The position numbers and the translations under genes are program-made. A stretch of DNA of 64,000 bases from Phoebastria nigripes (lineage: Eukaryota > Chordata > Aves > Procellariiformes > Diomedeidae). The stretch lies in contig JAYKAV010002774.1 of the NCBI GenBank assembly GCA_035582835.1, positions 726,418 through 790,417 of the forward strand, written 5' to 3'. The notes under the pieces are model-generated. The model was not told where the DNA came from, searched no databases, and worked only from the letters and a program-made list of their open reading frames with translations. Shown piece by piece: positions 1 through 11,200 of the stretch. Numbering within the stretch: position 1 is the stretch's first letter; the number at the start of each line of letters is the position of its first letter.

Positions 1-151
1 TTAGGTAGTGCTAAGGAGACCCTGAGTTTAACACACATTGTGCTGACCTAAATTTTGTTAAATATGTATTCTGTGTTTAATATTCTGTTAAACACTTTAC
101 CCAATGCTGATTGAATCCCCTCCAGTTTTACAGCTATATGATCCTTTTCTT

Positions 152-1170
152 CCTGTAAAATACTTCAACATATATGTTTGACAAGCATAAAAGCCTACAG
201 GCTGTCTCCCCATCACTTATATGATTGCTCAATCGGTCTCCAGCAAGCACCTACAGAGAACAGCTAGAGGAATACTTTTGGAAGTGCTATATTTTGCAGT
301 GCCTCACTTTCTCTCAAACAGGGAACCTTTGTATTCTTGATGAGACTTTGAAACAAATCAGCATTTGGAACAGATGGATGCACTTGGCTTCTTTGATCAA
401 CAACCACTGGAGAGACTAGAATCAGCCAAATTTTTAGACCTCTGCAGAGCAAATAACTACATCCATTTCACAAAGGCTGTAAAATGGAGGACAGCTTTTG
501 GGACTGGATATAGTCTCTCAGAAAGCTTTGTTTAGTCGTTTGGATTAACTTTGTTGGCATTGTCTTCAGTTTTCTGCTAGGTCATTCAGTCATTGTACAG
601 AGATGATATTAAATGAATTTGGTCAGTTCTTCACTGAGTTTTTTGGCTTTATGTTCTTCCTGGGAGCCTTGAAAATAACTGTCATCTCTAGCTAGAAGGC
701 CTTGAAAGATGAATGTGACTTGCAATCATTCCTGGGCCTTTCCAACCATTACTGGCAATCTATCACAGAGATTTCTAGGTTGATAACCCCATCAATGTCT
801 ACTAAAAAGAGGAAATCTATTTCATCTGAGGCAGTGGCTACCTTCACTAAGTTAAAGCAGGTCTTCACTTTGCGGTGGTATTTTGATGATCTATTTAGGG
901 AGGAATCGACTTTACATTTAAAACTCCCCAAATATTGTGAAATACTATACTAGACCAGCTGGTTTTTGAGTTTGAAAAGTGTTCACAAACCATATAACCA
1001 ATGAGCTTATATATGCACGTCATTCAACATTTAAAGGTGGCTTCAGAGGTGGATTATACAGGACTGGGGTAACCACCAGTTGTGCTATGAACAGTAATTG
1101 CAGAATGCTACAACATCTCCTCTGCAGCCAGCTCCCCTCAAGGCAAGGTGTCCATAGCTGCATTCAGTGT
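152..1170 (+). pseudogene. Decayed Ty3/gypsy-type pol (reverse transcriptase, weak RNase H)
   Basis: Several peptide blocks, in the right order and on one strand but in different frames, match the Ty3/gypsy (Metaviridae) polymerase. They are PVKYFNIYV (152-178) and LSPHHLYDCSIGL (202-240), the leader before the RT; YREQLEEYF then CILDETLKQISIWNRW (330-377), the RT fingers; ESAKFLDLCRANNYIHF and KWRTAFG (419-502); SFGLT followed by SVF (536-574), the block before the catalytic site; and DLQSFLGLSNHYWQSI with FTKLKQVFT (717-869), the RT thumb and connection. Weaker RNase H-like blocks are EVDYTGLG (1046-1069) and GKVSIAAFS (1142-1168). Stops and frameshifts separate the blocks, no YxDD is recognisable, and no LTRs were found, so it is long dead. 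The leader motif suggests the sushi/chromovirus-like branch. It is antisense to TMEM117. Family and strand are well supported; the branch is inference. Confidence 0.72.
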
Positions 1171-1697
1171 GGGATCTTCTATAGTCCACAAGTTCTTGAG
1201 AAAATGCTGCATCATAGAATAAATCTAAACAATGCTTCCACTGACTAATGCTGTTACCAATTTCTCTGTCAATCAAATGATAGTTTCCCTGAATTTGCAT
1301 AAATCTAAATGCTGGGACAAAACATGTTTAATTCTGTTTAGATTTCTGGAATTACATTTGCATCAAATTGGTTTAAAAGACAGGATGTGTGGCTCTATAA
1401 TGAATGACACTAGCAAAGGCTCTGTTGCTTTACTCAAATGGGAAGAACTGAGTATATGAAGGGTTTTGGTTCAAAGACAGTGTATAGATCACTTGTTTCT
1501 TAAGGAAAAAAAAAGGGTTTTCAACATTCAGTTTGAGGTATCAAGACTATTTTCTAGCTGGACTTACCATGTGGACAAATGTCCTCGAATCTCTTTTAGA
1601 AAGATGATAAGAGAACAGCGCATGATGTCAAAAAGTTTGGAATGAACCGTTACCTTATCCCAGATGAGAGCTGCTTAAAATCTCAGCTCCTGCTTAA
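1171..1697. other. No gene seen; possible tail of the gypsy relic
   Basis: Between the RNase H-like block and the solo LTR no clear gene is visible. At 1551-1600 a short stretch (SWTYHVDKCPR, plus strand) is faintly like the zinc-binding start of a Ty3/gypsy integrase and lies at a plausible distance. It is too weak to call. Confidence 0.3.
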
Positions 1698-1702
1698 CAT
1701 AC
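1698..1702. repeat. Target-site duplication, left copy (catac)
   Basis: Five bases directly before the TG start of the LTR are identical to the five after its CA end (2271-2275). Confidence 0.88.
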
Positions 1703-1947
1703 TGTCCTGGTTTCGGCTGGGATAAAGTTANTTTTCTTCCTAGTAGCTGGTATAATGCTGTGTTTTGGATTTAGTATGAGAATAATGTTGATTGATAACA
1801 CACTAATGTTTTAGTTATTGCTAAGTAGTGTTTACACTANTCAAGGACTTTTCAACTTCCCATGCTCTGCCAGGTGCACAAGAAGCTGGGAGGGAGCATA
1901 GCCAGGACAGCTGACCCAAACTGGCCAAAGGGGTATTCCATATGATA

Positions 1948-1955
1948 TGACGTCA
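1948..1955 (+). promoter_or_regulatory. Palindromic CRE/ATF site in LTR
   Basis: TGACGTCA, the perfect 8-bp consensus for CREB/ATF binding, lies 8 bp upstream of the TATA box in the LTR U3. The CpG inside it is intact. Binding is inferred from sequence only. Confidence 0.6.
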
Positions 1956-1962
1956 TGCTCAG

Positions 1963-1970
1963 TATATAAA
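1963..1970 (+). promoter_or_regulatory. TATA box of the plus-strand LTR
   Basis: TATATAAA follows the CRE at a promoter-like distance in the LTR. Transcription would start about 25-30 bp downstream, near 1995, and run antisense to TMEM117. Activity is unknown. Confidence 0.65.
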
Positions 1971-2075
1971 CTGGGGGAGTTGGCTGGGGGGCAGCGATCG
2001 CTGCTCGGGGACAGGCTGGGCATCGGTCAGTGGGTGGTGAGCAATTGCATCGTGCATCACTTGCTTTGCATATTC

Positions 2076-2111
2076 TATTATTATTATTATTATTATTACT
2101 ACTACTACTAT
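2076..2111 (+). repeat. Trinucleotide microsatellite (ATT)n(ACT)n
   Basis: Uninterrupted ATT units pass into ACT units within the LTR. Such runs are a feature of this LTR type and are likely to vary in length between individuals. Confidence 0.85.
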
Positions 2112-2270
2112 TTTACTTTATTTTATTTCAATTATTAATCTGTCTTTATCTCAACCCATGAGTTTTCTTACTTTTACTCTCCTGATTCTCTTCCCCACCC
2201 CACCAGAGGTTGGGGGAGTGAGCGAGCGGCTGTGTGGTGTTTAGTTGCTGGCTAGGGTTAAACCACAACA

Positions 2271-2275
2271 CATAC
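2271..2275. repeat. Target-site duplication, right copy (catac)
   Basis: Right partner of 1698-1702. A perfect match supports insertion of one LTR unit without later rearrangement. Confidence 0.88.
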
Positions 2276-5200
2276 TATGCCAGCAACGTGTGCCTGCTGT
2301 GTTGACAGATTGTCCCACCTTGGACCTTGCCGTCAATTTCATTCAAAATAGCTCTGCCCTAGGAGCTCTTTAAAAATGAAATGTTTAAAAACATATCCAA
2401 GAGCTTTCTACTTATGTTATTGCACTTTGTATTACAGAGCAATGATTTGTTAAGCCTGTTCTTTTCGTAACCAAAGGCCTGCTAGTGATTGTTTAGTTTT
2501 AGTTGATTTATTACTGAAAAATTTAATAAAATGTAGCAAATTGAAACACTTGTTTAATTTTTGGGTTATTTTGTTATATAGTCACACCTGCTGCCAAAGC
2601 AGAGTCTTATTAATGCTCACCCAGTTTGCTTGTGTTGCAAAGAGAATGATAAAACTGAGCTCTACTAGGCAGTGGATGTCCTAATGAGCACAGCTGTGTC
2701 ATAAAGCTAAAAGGTTCCCGAAACAGTCCAAAGCCCAGACCTTAGATGGCATCATCTATACCACGTCCATACAATCACACTTTGCAAAGGGGATAATAAT
2801 ATCTTCTTTCTCTTTCTACTCACTCAGGGAGAGACACCGAAGTTGAATCCTGCCTCTCTGAGTTCAAGCAGCTCTGGTTTTGTCCTTGTGCTGAGAATTA
2901 ACTCAATCACAGCAAGTCACCTCACTGCAGATATCCAAATAGCATGAATGATCTTAAAAATTAAAATGATAAAACTGAGGAGGTAAATTGAATAATGGTG
3001 TTACAAAGTAGTGCTTCATGTCTCCTAAAATTGTTTAACCTCTCTCTATTTCCAAACTGATCAGAAAACACAAAAATGAACATACTAAGATGGCTTGACA
3101 AGATGGACAGATAGTTAAAGTATGTGAAATTTTCACATGGTCCACGGAAAGAACTTATGATACAACTTTATCTTGTGTCTTAAGCTAGGATCCTAACTCC
3201 ATAGCCAGGGAATTATATTTAAATAGCCTGATTTTCTGGAGTACCGCTAGCCCCACAAATCTCATTTGGTCAAATTCAAGGGACATTTTTATACATTTAG
3301 ATGCTTAAAATATAAATATAGGATCGTAAATTCAGATGGTTAAGGCATGAATATTTTGGCTATGACTCATTTTCCTGGAAGGGTAAAGCATTTTTCATAT
3401 GCATCACTTTCTGAGTACACATACCTAGACCTTAGTGCCAGCTTCCTTTATTAATCTGATCTTGCTATTGTGAGGCATAACCTGCTGTCACAAGACATTA
3501 CAGTTTAGAACACCATGCTACAAAAGGTAAGCATGCAACTTGTTCTGACAGTCATAAAGCCAGATTATTTGCCCACATATCATAAGAAATAACCCACTCA
3601 GGTTTCTGATACAAAAATAATAAGGATATAAATCTTAAGAATATTATTATTACTCAAAATCAGAAAAATAAGCCTTTAAGAAAAACAACAAGCCAACAGC
3701 AAAACTCAATAAATGGATGGAAAAAGGAGCCTGATGAAGTGGAAACAAAAAAAAACCACACAGAGAAACATACACCCAGCACCAGAATTTTGCTTATTGA
3801 ATGGTGGGAAGTTATGAATCAACACTGTGAAGAAAGAAATATAGAAGTTGCAAGAGGCAAATATTATCAAAGGTGAGGAAAGAAAGTGTTTAAGACTTAA
3901 CTAATCAAACAGCATACCTGTCCATTGTATGCTTCCGAAAGCTATTTGTATGGATGCCATGGAGCTTATTAAATACTGCAGGGAAAAATGTCCCTTACAA
4001 CTAACTGAAAAAAAGCTGCCGATATCTAAAAGAGTATTAGAGTTTCATTGAAGACTACTGGGCTTTTACCATTGATTTCAAAAAGATGAAGTTCAGGTGC
4101 TTATTTCAATATACTTATGCGGATGTTCTTTTTCACTAGGAAAAGTCAATCATCTTGATGGTTAAAGTGAATATCAAAAGCCATCGACCACAACTGTTCA
4201 CAAGCACAGAGGTTTCCTTAATTTTGCAACATCACCAAGATTGCTTACCCTATGCCTGAACTGAAGGTCCTAAATTAATTCTGCTTCTCTAGAAAATGAT
4301 ATGATTTGGGGGCACTCCCATGACATATCGCTGGCATCTCCAGTAATAGGGATCATATTAACACCACATATTTTTCATAAGCATTGTTGATATTATTAGC
4401 AGTTATAGATTTAACTATGGATATAAACAGAGATTTTTCTGCAGACCAGAAGAAAATCTATTGGGAGCTTTGAGGCCTCACAACTCCATTGCATTTAATA
4501 AAATAATTACAGTGTCACTAGAAAGTAAGTTTTGCTTTAATAACAACCTTGAAACCAGTTAAAGAAACAAAAGCACGTTTCTGGCTTTAGCTCAGTTTTA
4601 CTTTACACAAATGCCTTTGCTTCACCGTGCCATTATCCACCAGTAGTGTACGCCATCACTGGAACACAAGCTCTCATTCCACGAATGTTATTGCTTAAAG
4701 AACATATTAAGATCCTGGTGTTTTCATATGGGAGATATCCATACATCTTCCACAAGTAATTACATTACCAGTAATCCTTTTAAAAGGCTGTCTTTGCTCA
4801 GTTGCTTTGCCAATAGCTCTAAGCTTGGTTATATGACAATCCCACTTACTCACAGTGTATGAATTGATAACAGATGAACCAGCTAATATGCTGGTGCTCT
4901 CTGATCAGTGACAAATCATAGCACTGAGACCCATCAAAAGAAACAAACTCTTTACAAAGCCCCAAATAGTTTGGTTTTATTTATTACTGAAAGTAGTAGA
5001 GAGAACAAAGAATTACTGACCCTGAAAATAGCATGTGTTCTTTTATACATTTTGCAAAGAACGATAATTATCAGGAAATATAACCACTAACTTTTTAAAG
5101 AGCTCCAGCATTCATGATGATATAAAAAAGCAGCCTCTAGCTATAGTACAAGCACCTCTTTCATGAAAGATAAAAGCAGTGATATGAAGATATGGATACA

Positions 5201-8200
5201 GACCATATCATGCAATACTCTAATTTGAAGACCTAATAATGCCAGCATATTCAGGCTAAGAAGTTTTGCTAAATACTCAAACACTGTCGGAATTAATTCT
5301 GAAGACTACTTCCCATACCGTGAATGATGTCAAATCTATTAATGAATGAAAACTGTTAACCTGAATACTAACACTGCACTTTTCTACTACAGAGCCTACT
5401 CCTTGCTCCTGAGATGGTGATTAAAAATAGCAACTGTCACTGTATCTGTCAGCCAGTGGATACACAGATGATGCAGGAGGCAGTGTGCAGAAGTGTTTTT
5501 GGACCATCAAGCAGCAGTACACAGAAAGGCTGTGAATAAATTAAACCAAAAATATAAGCCTCAGGCTGATGTGTTTGAACTTCACTGCAAACATTCTTCA
5601 TACATATTTAATTGCTCCATTGAGACTGTGACTGTTCTGGAGATGATCCAGGCAATATTTCCATTCCATTAGTACGCTTGCAGTATGTGTACTCCTTAAC
5701 CCAAAATGATTGATTCCATAAATGTCTTCCCACTTACTGACCTGAACACTAATTGAGGTTGTGTATGGATTAAAAGAGAGTGTATGCTTCTTGAAACCAG
5801 CCAAAATATATTGTAGTCACTGAAATATCTTGTGGCACAAGAAGAAAGTGGTACTTCTAACTGAAGACACCAAAATACTGCTTCACAGAAATCTTTCAGG
5901 TAGGAAGAGCTGGAAATTATACAATGGGTTGAAAAACTCTGCTAAACAACACTTTAAACAGTTTAATTCTAAGTACAAAGCCCCACCTTTCTGAAACATG
6001 ACACAATCTTTCTTTGAAATATTATTATCACATACCAGATGCTTTTGTCTGTGCTCACATCTTGTAAATTAATTTGCTTTGGGAGAAAGTATAAATTTTT
6101 TACATTCCATAAAAATAAAACTAAAGAAGTTCAGATAATTTTATCAATTCAACTGCACACAAGGGGAAAAGCTAAATGTTTTTAAGGTCTTATTCAAACC
6201 AAGATAATGTTGTAAAGTGTCAATTATTCTACTATGAACCAAAACTTTTCCTGTTCAAGTTGTTAAAGATAAGTATGATTAAACTGCAGCAGCTCAAATC
6301 TTAAGCAAGCCACCCTGAGGAAACAATCCTGAAGATCTCCATAAGCACTGCCTGGCTTCTGGGTTAACCTGAAAACTACGGACAGTCTTAAACCCTTAGT
6401 CCTTAAGACATTAAAACTAAAATCAGTCGTATCACACTTTGAATGAAAAATGGCTACATTCATAATACACTTCCTTATAACAGAGGTATGGTCATGCAGC
6501 TTGGTCAAGCTTGTATCAGACATTGGAAGAATCCCTGGGAAACACTTAAATTCATATTATACTTTATTTATAAAGCTTAGAAGCATGAATATGTTAGAAT
6601 TCATGTGACAGAATACTGCAGAGAAGCTTAGACAAGAAATCTGGGCCTGCCTTTGAGAGAAGTTTCATCCTGAGAACTAATGCGCTAAAAATGACATCGC
6701 CATTGCGTGTGCTGTCTTCCTCCAGATTCTCCATATGAAATCTATTCAATTTAAAGAAAGATGATTGTTTCCCACCTAAATTCCAACTCTTTCAACTCAG
6801 TGTATCATTTAAAAGTCAAATAAGGTATTTCCAGATTGTTTACTGTCATTGAAAACATGCCTCACCCTATTTCCTTGCCCAAGACCTATGCTTCCTGCGC
6901 TATGACAATGGGCCCTGAATATTTCAATAAATACAGTCAGGTCAAAGCATGCAAATAACTGGAAGCTGAGCATGTGTCAAGGGCCATTTTTTTACTGACA
7001 TGCTACTTTTGTGAGCAGCAAATACACATTTGTAGATGAGGGATTTAGCACATCTCTGGGCCATGTTTCTTTTTAAAATTGGAATTCCAGACAGTAACCT
7101 CCCTGGGGCAGAGAGAACACTTGCTCTTGGGCTGTGCAATGCCAGCACAATGGAGGGCCCAAATGAGAGCATTTTTAATAGCTGTTTGTTTTGAAACAAT
7201 GGCTATGGGTGGTTGTGGTTGTTTAGAGGAAATTAATTTACTAAAAGTTATAAATTTATTATTTGTTTCAGTTTATAGTAGAGATACCTGAGGGCACTTA
7301 ATTATTTAAAGTTCCAACAATTATGTATAAATTCAGATAAAAATTAAAACCAACCCATCTAAATGAAAAGTAACTAACCAACCAGAACAAGAAAGAAAAG
7401 AAAAAGAAAAAAAAATCCTGTCCATTTTACACATCATGCAGTTCCCCAACGTAAGAAAAAGCAGAAAGGCCCAGGAGCTTGCACTGGAGCTAACACAGTC
7501 GCACAATCTCAAAGAGAAAGTTTGTTCAGCACTGGGAGAAAGCTGTATGTAGTATCTTTAAAATAAGAAATATCATCTTCTTTTTATTTTCAGCATATCT
7601 TTGAATAAACTAAAACTGCCATAGCAAGTCATGAAACTGAAATGAAAACTTCCTCCATTTTAATGCAGTATTTTGACAATTTCTTGGCCTTTGTCCTCTA
7701 CCTTCCCAATTGTAACATATTCTTTACTTAACGAAATTAAATTCAAATTACTCTATGGCAGAACTAGTGGATTCTGGTAGGGTGTGTAAAAAAGAAATGG
7801 GGAAGCAGTGAACTAGAGTATGAGGAACAAAGCTTCCAAAAATATGGGCCTTTCTCAAGGCTGAATAGATTTTTTTTCCCAGGTGTTGTCACTGGCTTTG
7901 CCTTACCCCTTCAGCCATCACAGACAAGAAGAGCTGATGCCCTTTCCATTGAAATCCAGAAAGATTTACTCTTTGTCTGCATGAGGAGCAGCACTGTGCT
8001 CACCAACGTACCAACACAATCAGTAATACAAAGCAAACAACAGTAAACTGCAGTCAAGGTGTTTTTTCTTCAAAGAAAAGATCATTATTTCAGAAGGTAA
8101 AGAATCTGAAAAGATGGAAAATGTTTAGCACCATATTAATAGTATCTTTGTTTACACACTGTTTACTGAAGCTCTTGACTTTGATTAGTCAGTATGACAA

Positions 8201-11200
8201 ATTCATTATCAGGATAACTTCCTGCTAGACAAAGTACCTCAAATATGCATAGTCTGAAATTTAACTGGTATCTGTTATTGTAAGGACTTAACTGCTAAAA
8301 AGATTTTTTTGTGTTGTTAAAAAAAAAATCCCCAAAAGATGCTAAAGTATCAAAACATACACTATGAAACCAAGAGTCCTGCAGGACACCTTTTGTTAAC
8401 AAACTTTTGTGGTGATTTTATTGACAATTTAATCTACCCTTTGTTTTAGGCGTTGCTTTTTCTACTGTCACAAATACAGACAGACAACATGCAATTATTT
8501 GAAATAAAAATATAGCCACAATATTATCATTATGTTTTCCAGCCTAAAAAAGATATTTTAAAGTTGAATGTCTTGATTAAGATAGCTGTCAGCAAATTCT
8601 TTTAATTTTACAACCCTATTGATTTTTTTAAAGTAGAAAAGCAAGTAAGAAACAAAAGAAATGGCCTTTACATCTAAATGGAGGTTTTATACAAGGACTA
8701 ATTAATCATATGTACATTCATATTTATAGTTGTGTTAAGCACATCCTGAAACATTAGTTTTAATTAAGTTTTCATTTTTATTGAAATGGCTCTATTCTGA
8801 TAGTGGCCATGGGGTATAAGAATCTGAAGGCAACAGAATGGGATAGGGGATGAAGTCTGGCAGCATTTAAATAGTAATTTCCTGCTCCACCTTTAAGTCC
8901 AGTCTTTGCAAAAGACAGAGTCTCATCATTTTTCTGTTAGCCCTAAATAACTGAATTTGGATGTAACAAGCTACTTTTTCCCTTCTTTTAAAGCATCTCC
9001 AGTTAGAAAGTCACTCAGCATCAGTAAAGCCACATTCTAGTCCTGTGCAACGCTTTGGATCTCAAGCTGTGATTTCACTGGAACCATTGTTAGTCTCTTG
9101 ATGTTTGTTTGCCTGTTTGCACCAGCAGAACAGGAAGATAAGGACGAGAGAATGTTGCTAAATTCTATTTGCAAAATTCTGTTGATGTCCAAGACAGAAG
9201 AAGTCATGTCATCAAGGACTATCAGGAAATCAAGAGGAATAAAACTTTTTTAATCAGATGCTCAATGGATGACAACTGCTATAACCTCCTGAAACCAGTG
9301 GAAGACTTGGAACTCATCCAACATGTTCCCAGGGAGAGCGTTCTCAGTCCCCACTGTTAAACAATCCCGTTAACGTCAGTGGAACACTTTCACTGTGTCA
9401 GTGCTTCCAGTTACACGTGAAATCCACAGGCCCTAAAAACAGATAGTTTCCAAACTGATTTTCACTGGGCCCAAATCAGTTTCAGAATGGCTTCTTCACG
9501 TGGATCTTAAAGCCAAAGAACACTTGATATGATCAGCATTTCTTGCAGTCTTTGCCAGGATAAAAAAAGTTTGTAGTTTTGTGTATTCCTATGGGATTTC
9601 CAGTTCAGAATGTGTAAATACTCAATATTTATGGGAAATATGGGAATATGAGAAAGATGGTTAGTCAGGAGTTCAGCTAAGTACATCAGCAAATTCTAAG
9701 GCACAAATTTAAACATGCCATTACGGAGAGATATAGTTTAAAAAAAGTACTCCAGCATTCCAGGAAGGGAAATAATTTAATTGCTTTAATCATTACATTT
9801 ATTTTACAAAACTGAATTGATTTTTGGATTCCAGCCATGACAAAGTCTGTGAGCTCCGGCTGTGAGCAACAGCAGCTGAAGCACTCTTTTTCTGATCTCC
9901 ATTGAACTCTGTGGGCTTTCAGAGTGCACGTCTTGCACAAAACCACTGGCTGAGGCTGCATCTTCTCCATGCAGCACGTCTGTGTGTGATGGATTCTTTA
10001 AAGCTTCCCCAAAGAAACGAGTTCAACTCGACCAGACCACGTTTTGGGCTATGATTTTACCAGGCCTCTGCACACTGAAGCAAGGATGCAAGACAATGAA
10101 TTTCTACTTTGACCATCTGAAATGTATCCTTCTGATGTATGAAAAATAGTCCACAGTGTGCATGCTGATCTCATTGCAATACTTGGAACTTCTGTCTTGG
10201 GGTGGCTGTCACAATTATCCGATTATATATTGTTATAATTCAACTTTCAGCATTTTTTTTCTGCCTACATGATCACATAATGTATATTATCTGACAGCTA
10301 TACTCATCCTACTTTTAGAGTGGACCTAGAATGAGGCCTAGGCTAGCTGTGAATGCTAAAGATAGAAAAAGATGTTTTTGCTTTGATGGATTTATACCGT
10401 GGAAGAGGAAGGAAGGGAAAGCACTTAACCAGAAAGAGGGCACTGACAGAACAAGCAGCCACATCAGTGATTCTGCTCTTCACCCGGAAAATCTTACACG
10501 GGGCCTGAGTGGAGGCAGAAGTGTCTCCTGCTCAGCAAAAACTCTGTGGAAAGCGGAGAGAAGGTGCTAAAAGAGGACTTGCTGCAACATCCTTTCTACA
10601 CTGGCCCTGTGCCTGAACTGAGGATTGCATCTGCCTATTTCAAAGAAAAGAACTTTTGAAACCTGCTAAGGAAAATCCTGGTCTAAGAATTAGAGCTTTC
10701 CAGTTTTTGGCATAGAATGTGATTTTGTGAAAGTATTTTCATTTGGAAGGACAGTTATTACTGAAACATTGCAGACACTGCACTTTAAGAAGTTTTATTA
10801 AAGCTACACATTGGATAAAATATTTTTAGTAACTGCTCATGATATACCTCTTGCTCACTAACAGGGATAGAATAAAACGTACTTTTTAAAAGAGGTGAAG
10901 ATGGGTTGCCATATCCATCCAATTANGAGGGCTATACTTAGGGATCTAGCAATTATGTAGGAATAAAACCAGCCTCTTTTTCTAACAGGTTATCAGCTAT
11001 TGAATTGCAAGTAGATACAAAATATAACTCAAAAAGCTTAAACAAGCTGAGGAACTGAAAAGATATGCTGTAAAATACCGTACTACAGAAGTTCAAAGAA
11101 TTTAAAGCCAAATCAAAGGTGAAACTCAAGTCTATGGGCCCAACCCTGAACCCCACTGTAGCTATGGGTGATCCTTTTTTCTCTTCGATATAACTATCTT

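Larger units (their letters stand above)
1703..2270 (+). mobile_element. Solo LTR of an avian endogenous retrovirus (ERVL-like), plus strand
   Basis: A 568-bp LTR starts TGTCCTGGTTTCGG and ends AAACCACAACA, with TG and CA termini. It is flanked by a perfect 5-bp duplication catac (1698-1702 and 2271-2275), the length typical of ERVL-type integration. The sequence is of a kind I recognise as common in bird genomes. It has a perfect TGACGTCA element, a TATA box, and an (ATT)n(ACT)n run in its 3' half. No internal retroviral sequence flanks it, so it is a solo LTR left by recombination. Two N bases (1731, 1840) lie inside. It is antisense to TMEM117. The tyrosine-rich open frame at 1947-2138 is just the trinucleotide repeat. 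Family-level naming is inference. Confidence 0.9.

Noticed and set aside
1651..1670. Minus-strand IWDK-like string next to a GT, considered as the missing next TMEM117 exon
   Set aside because: The surrounding residues do not match TMEM117 and the expected upstream peptide is absent.
1947..2138. Plus-strand open frame ending in a long tyrosine run
   Set aside because: The run is the (ATT)n(ACT)n microsatellite inside the solo LTR.
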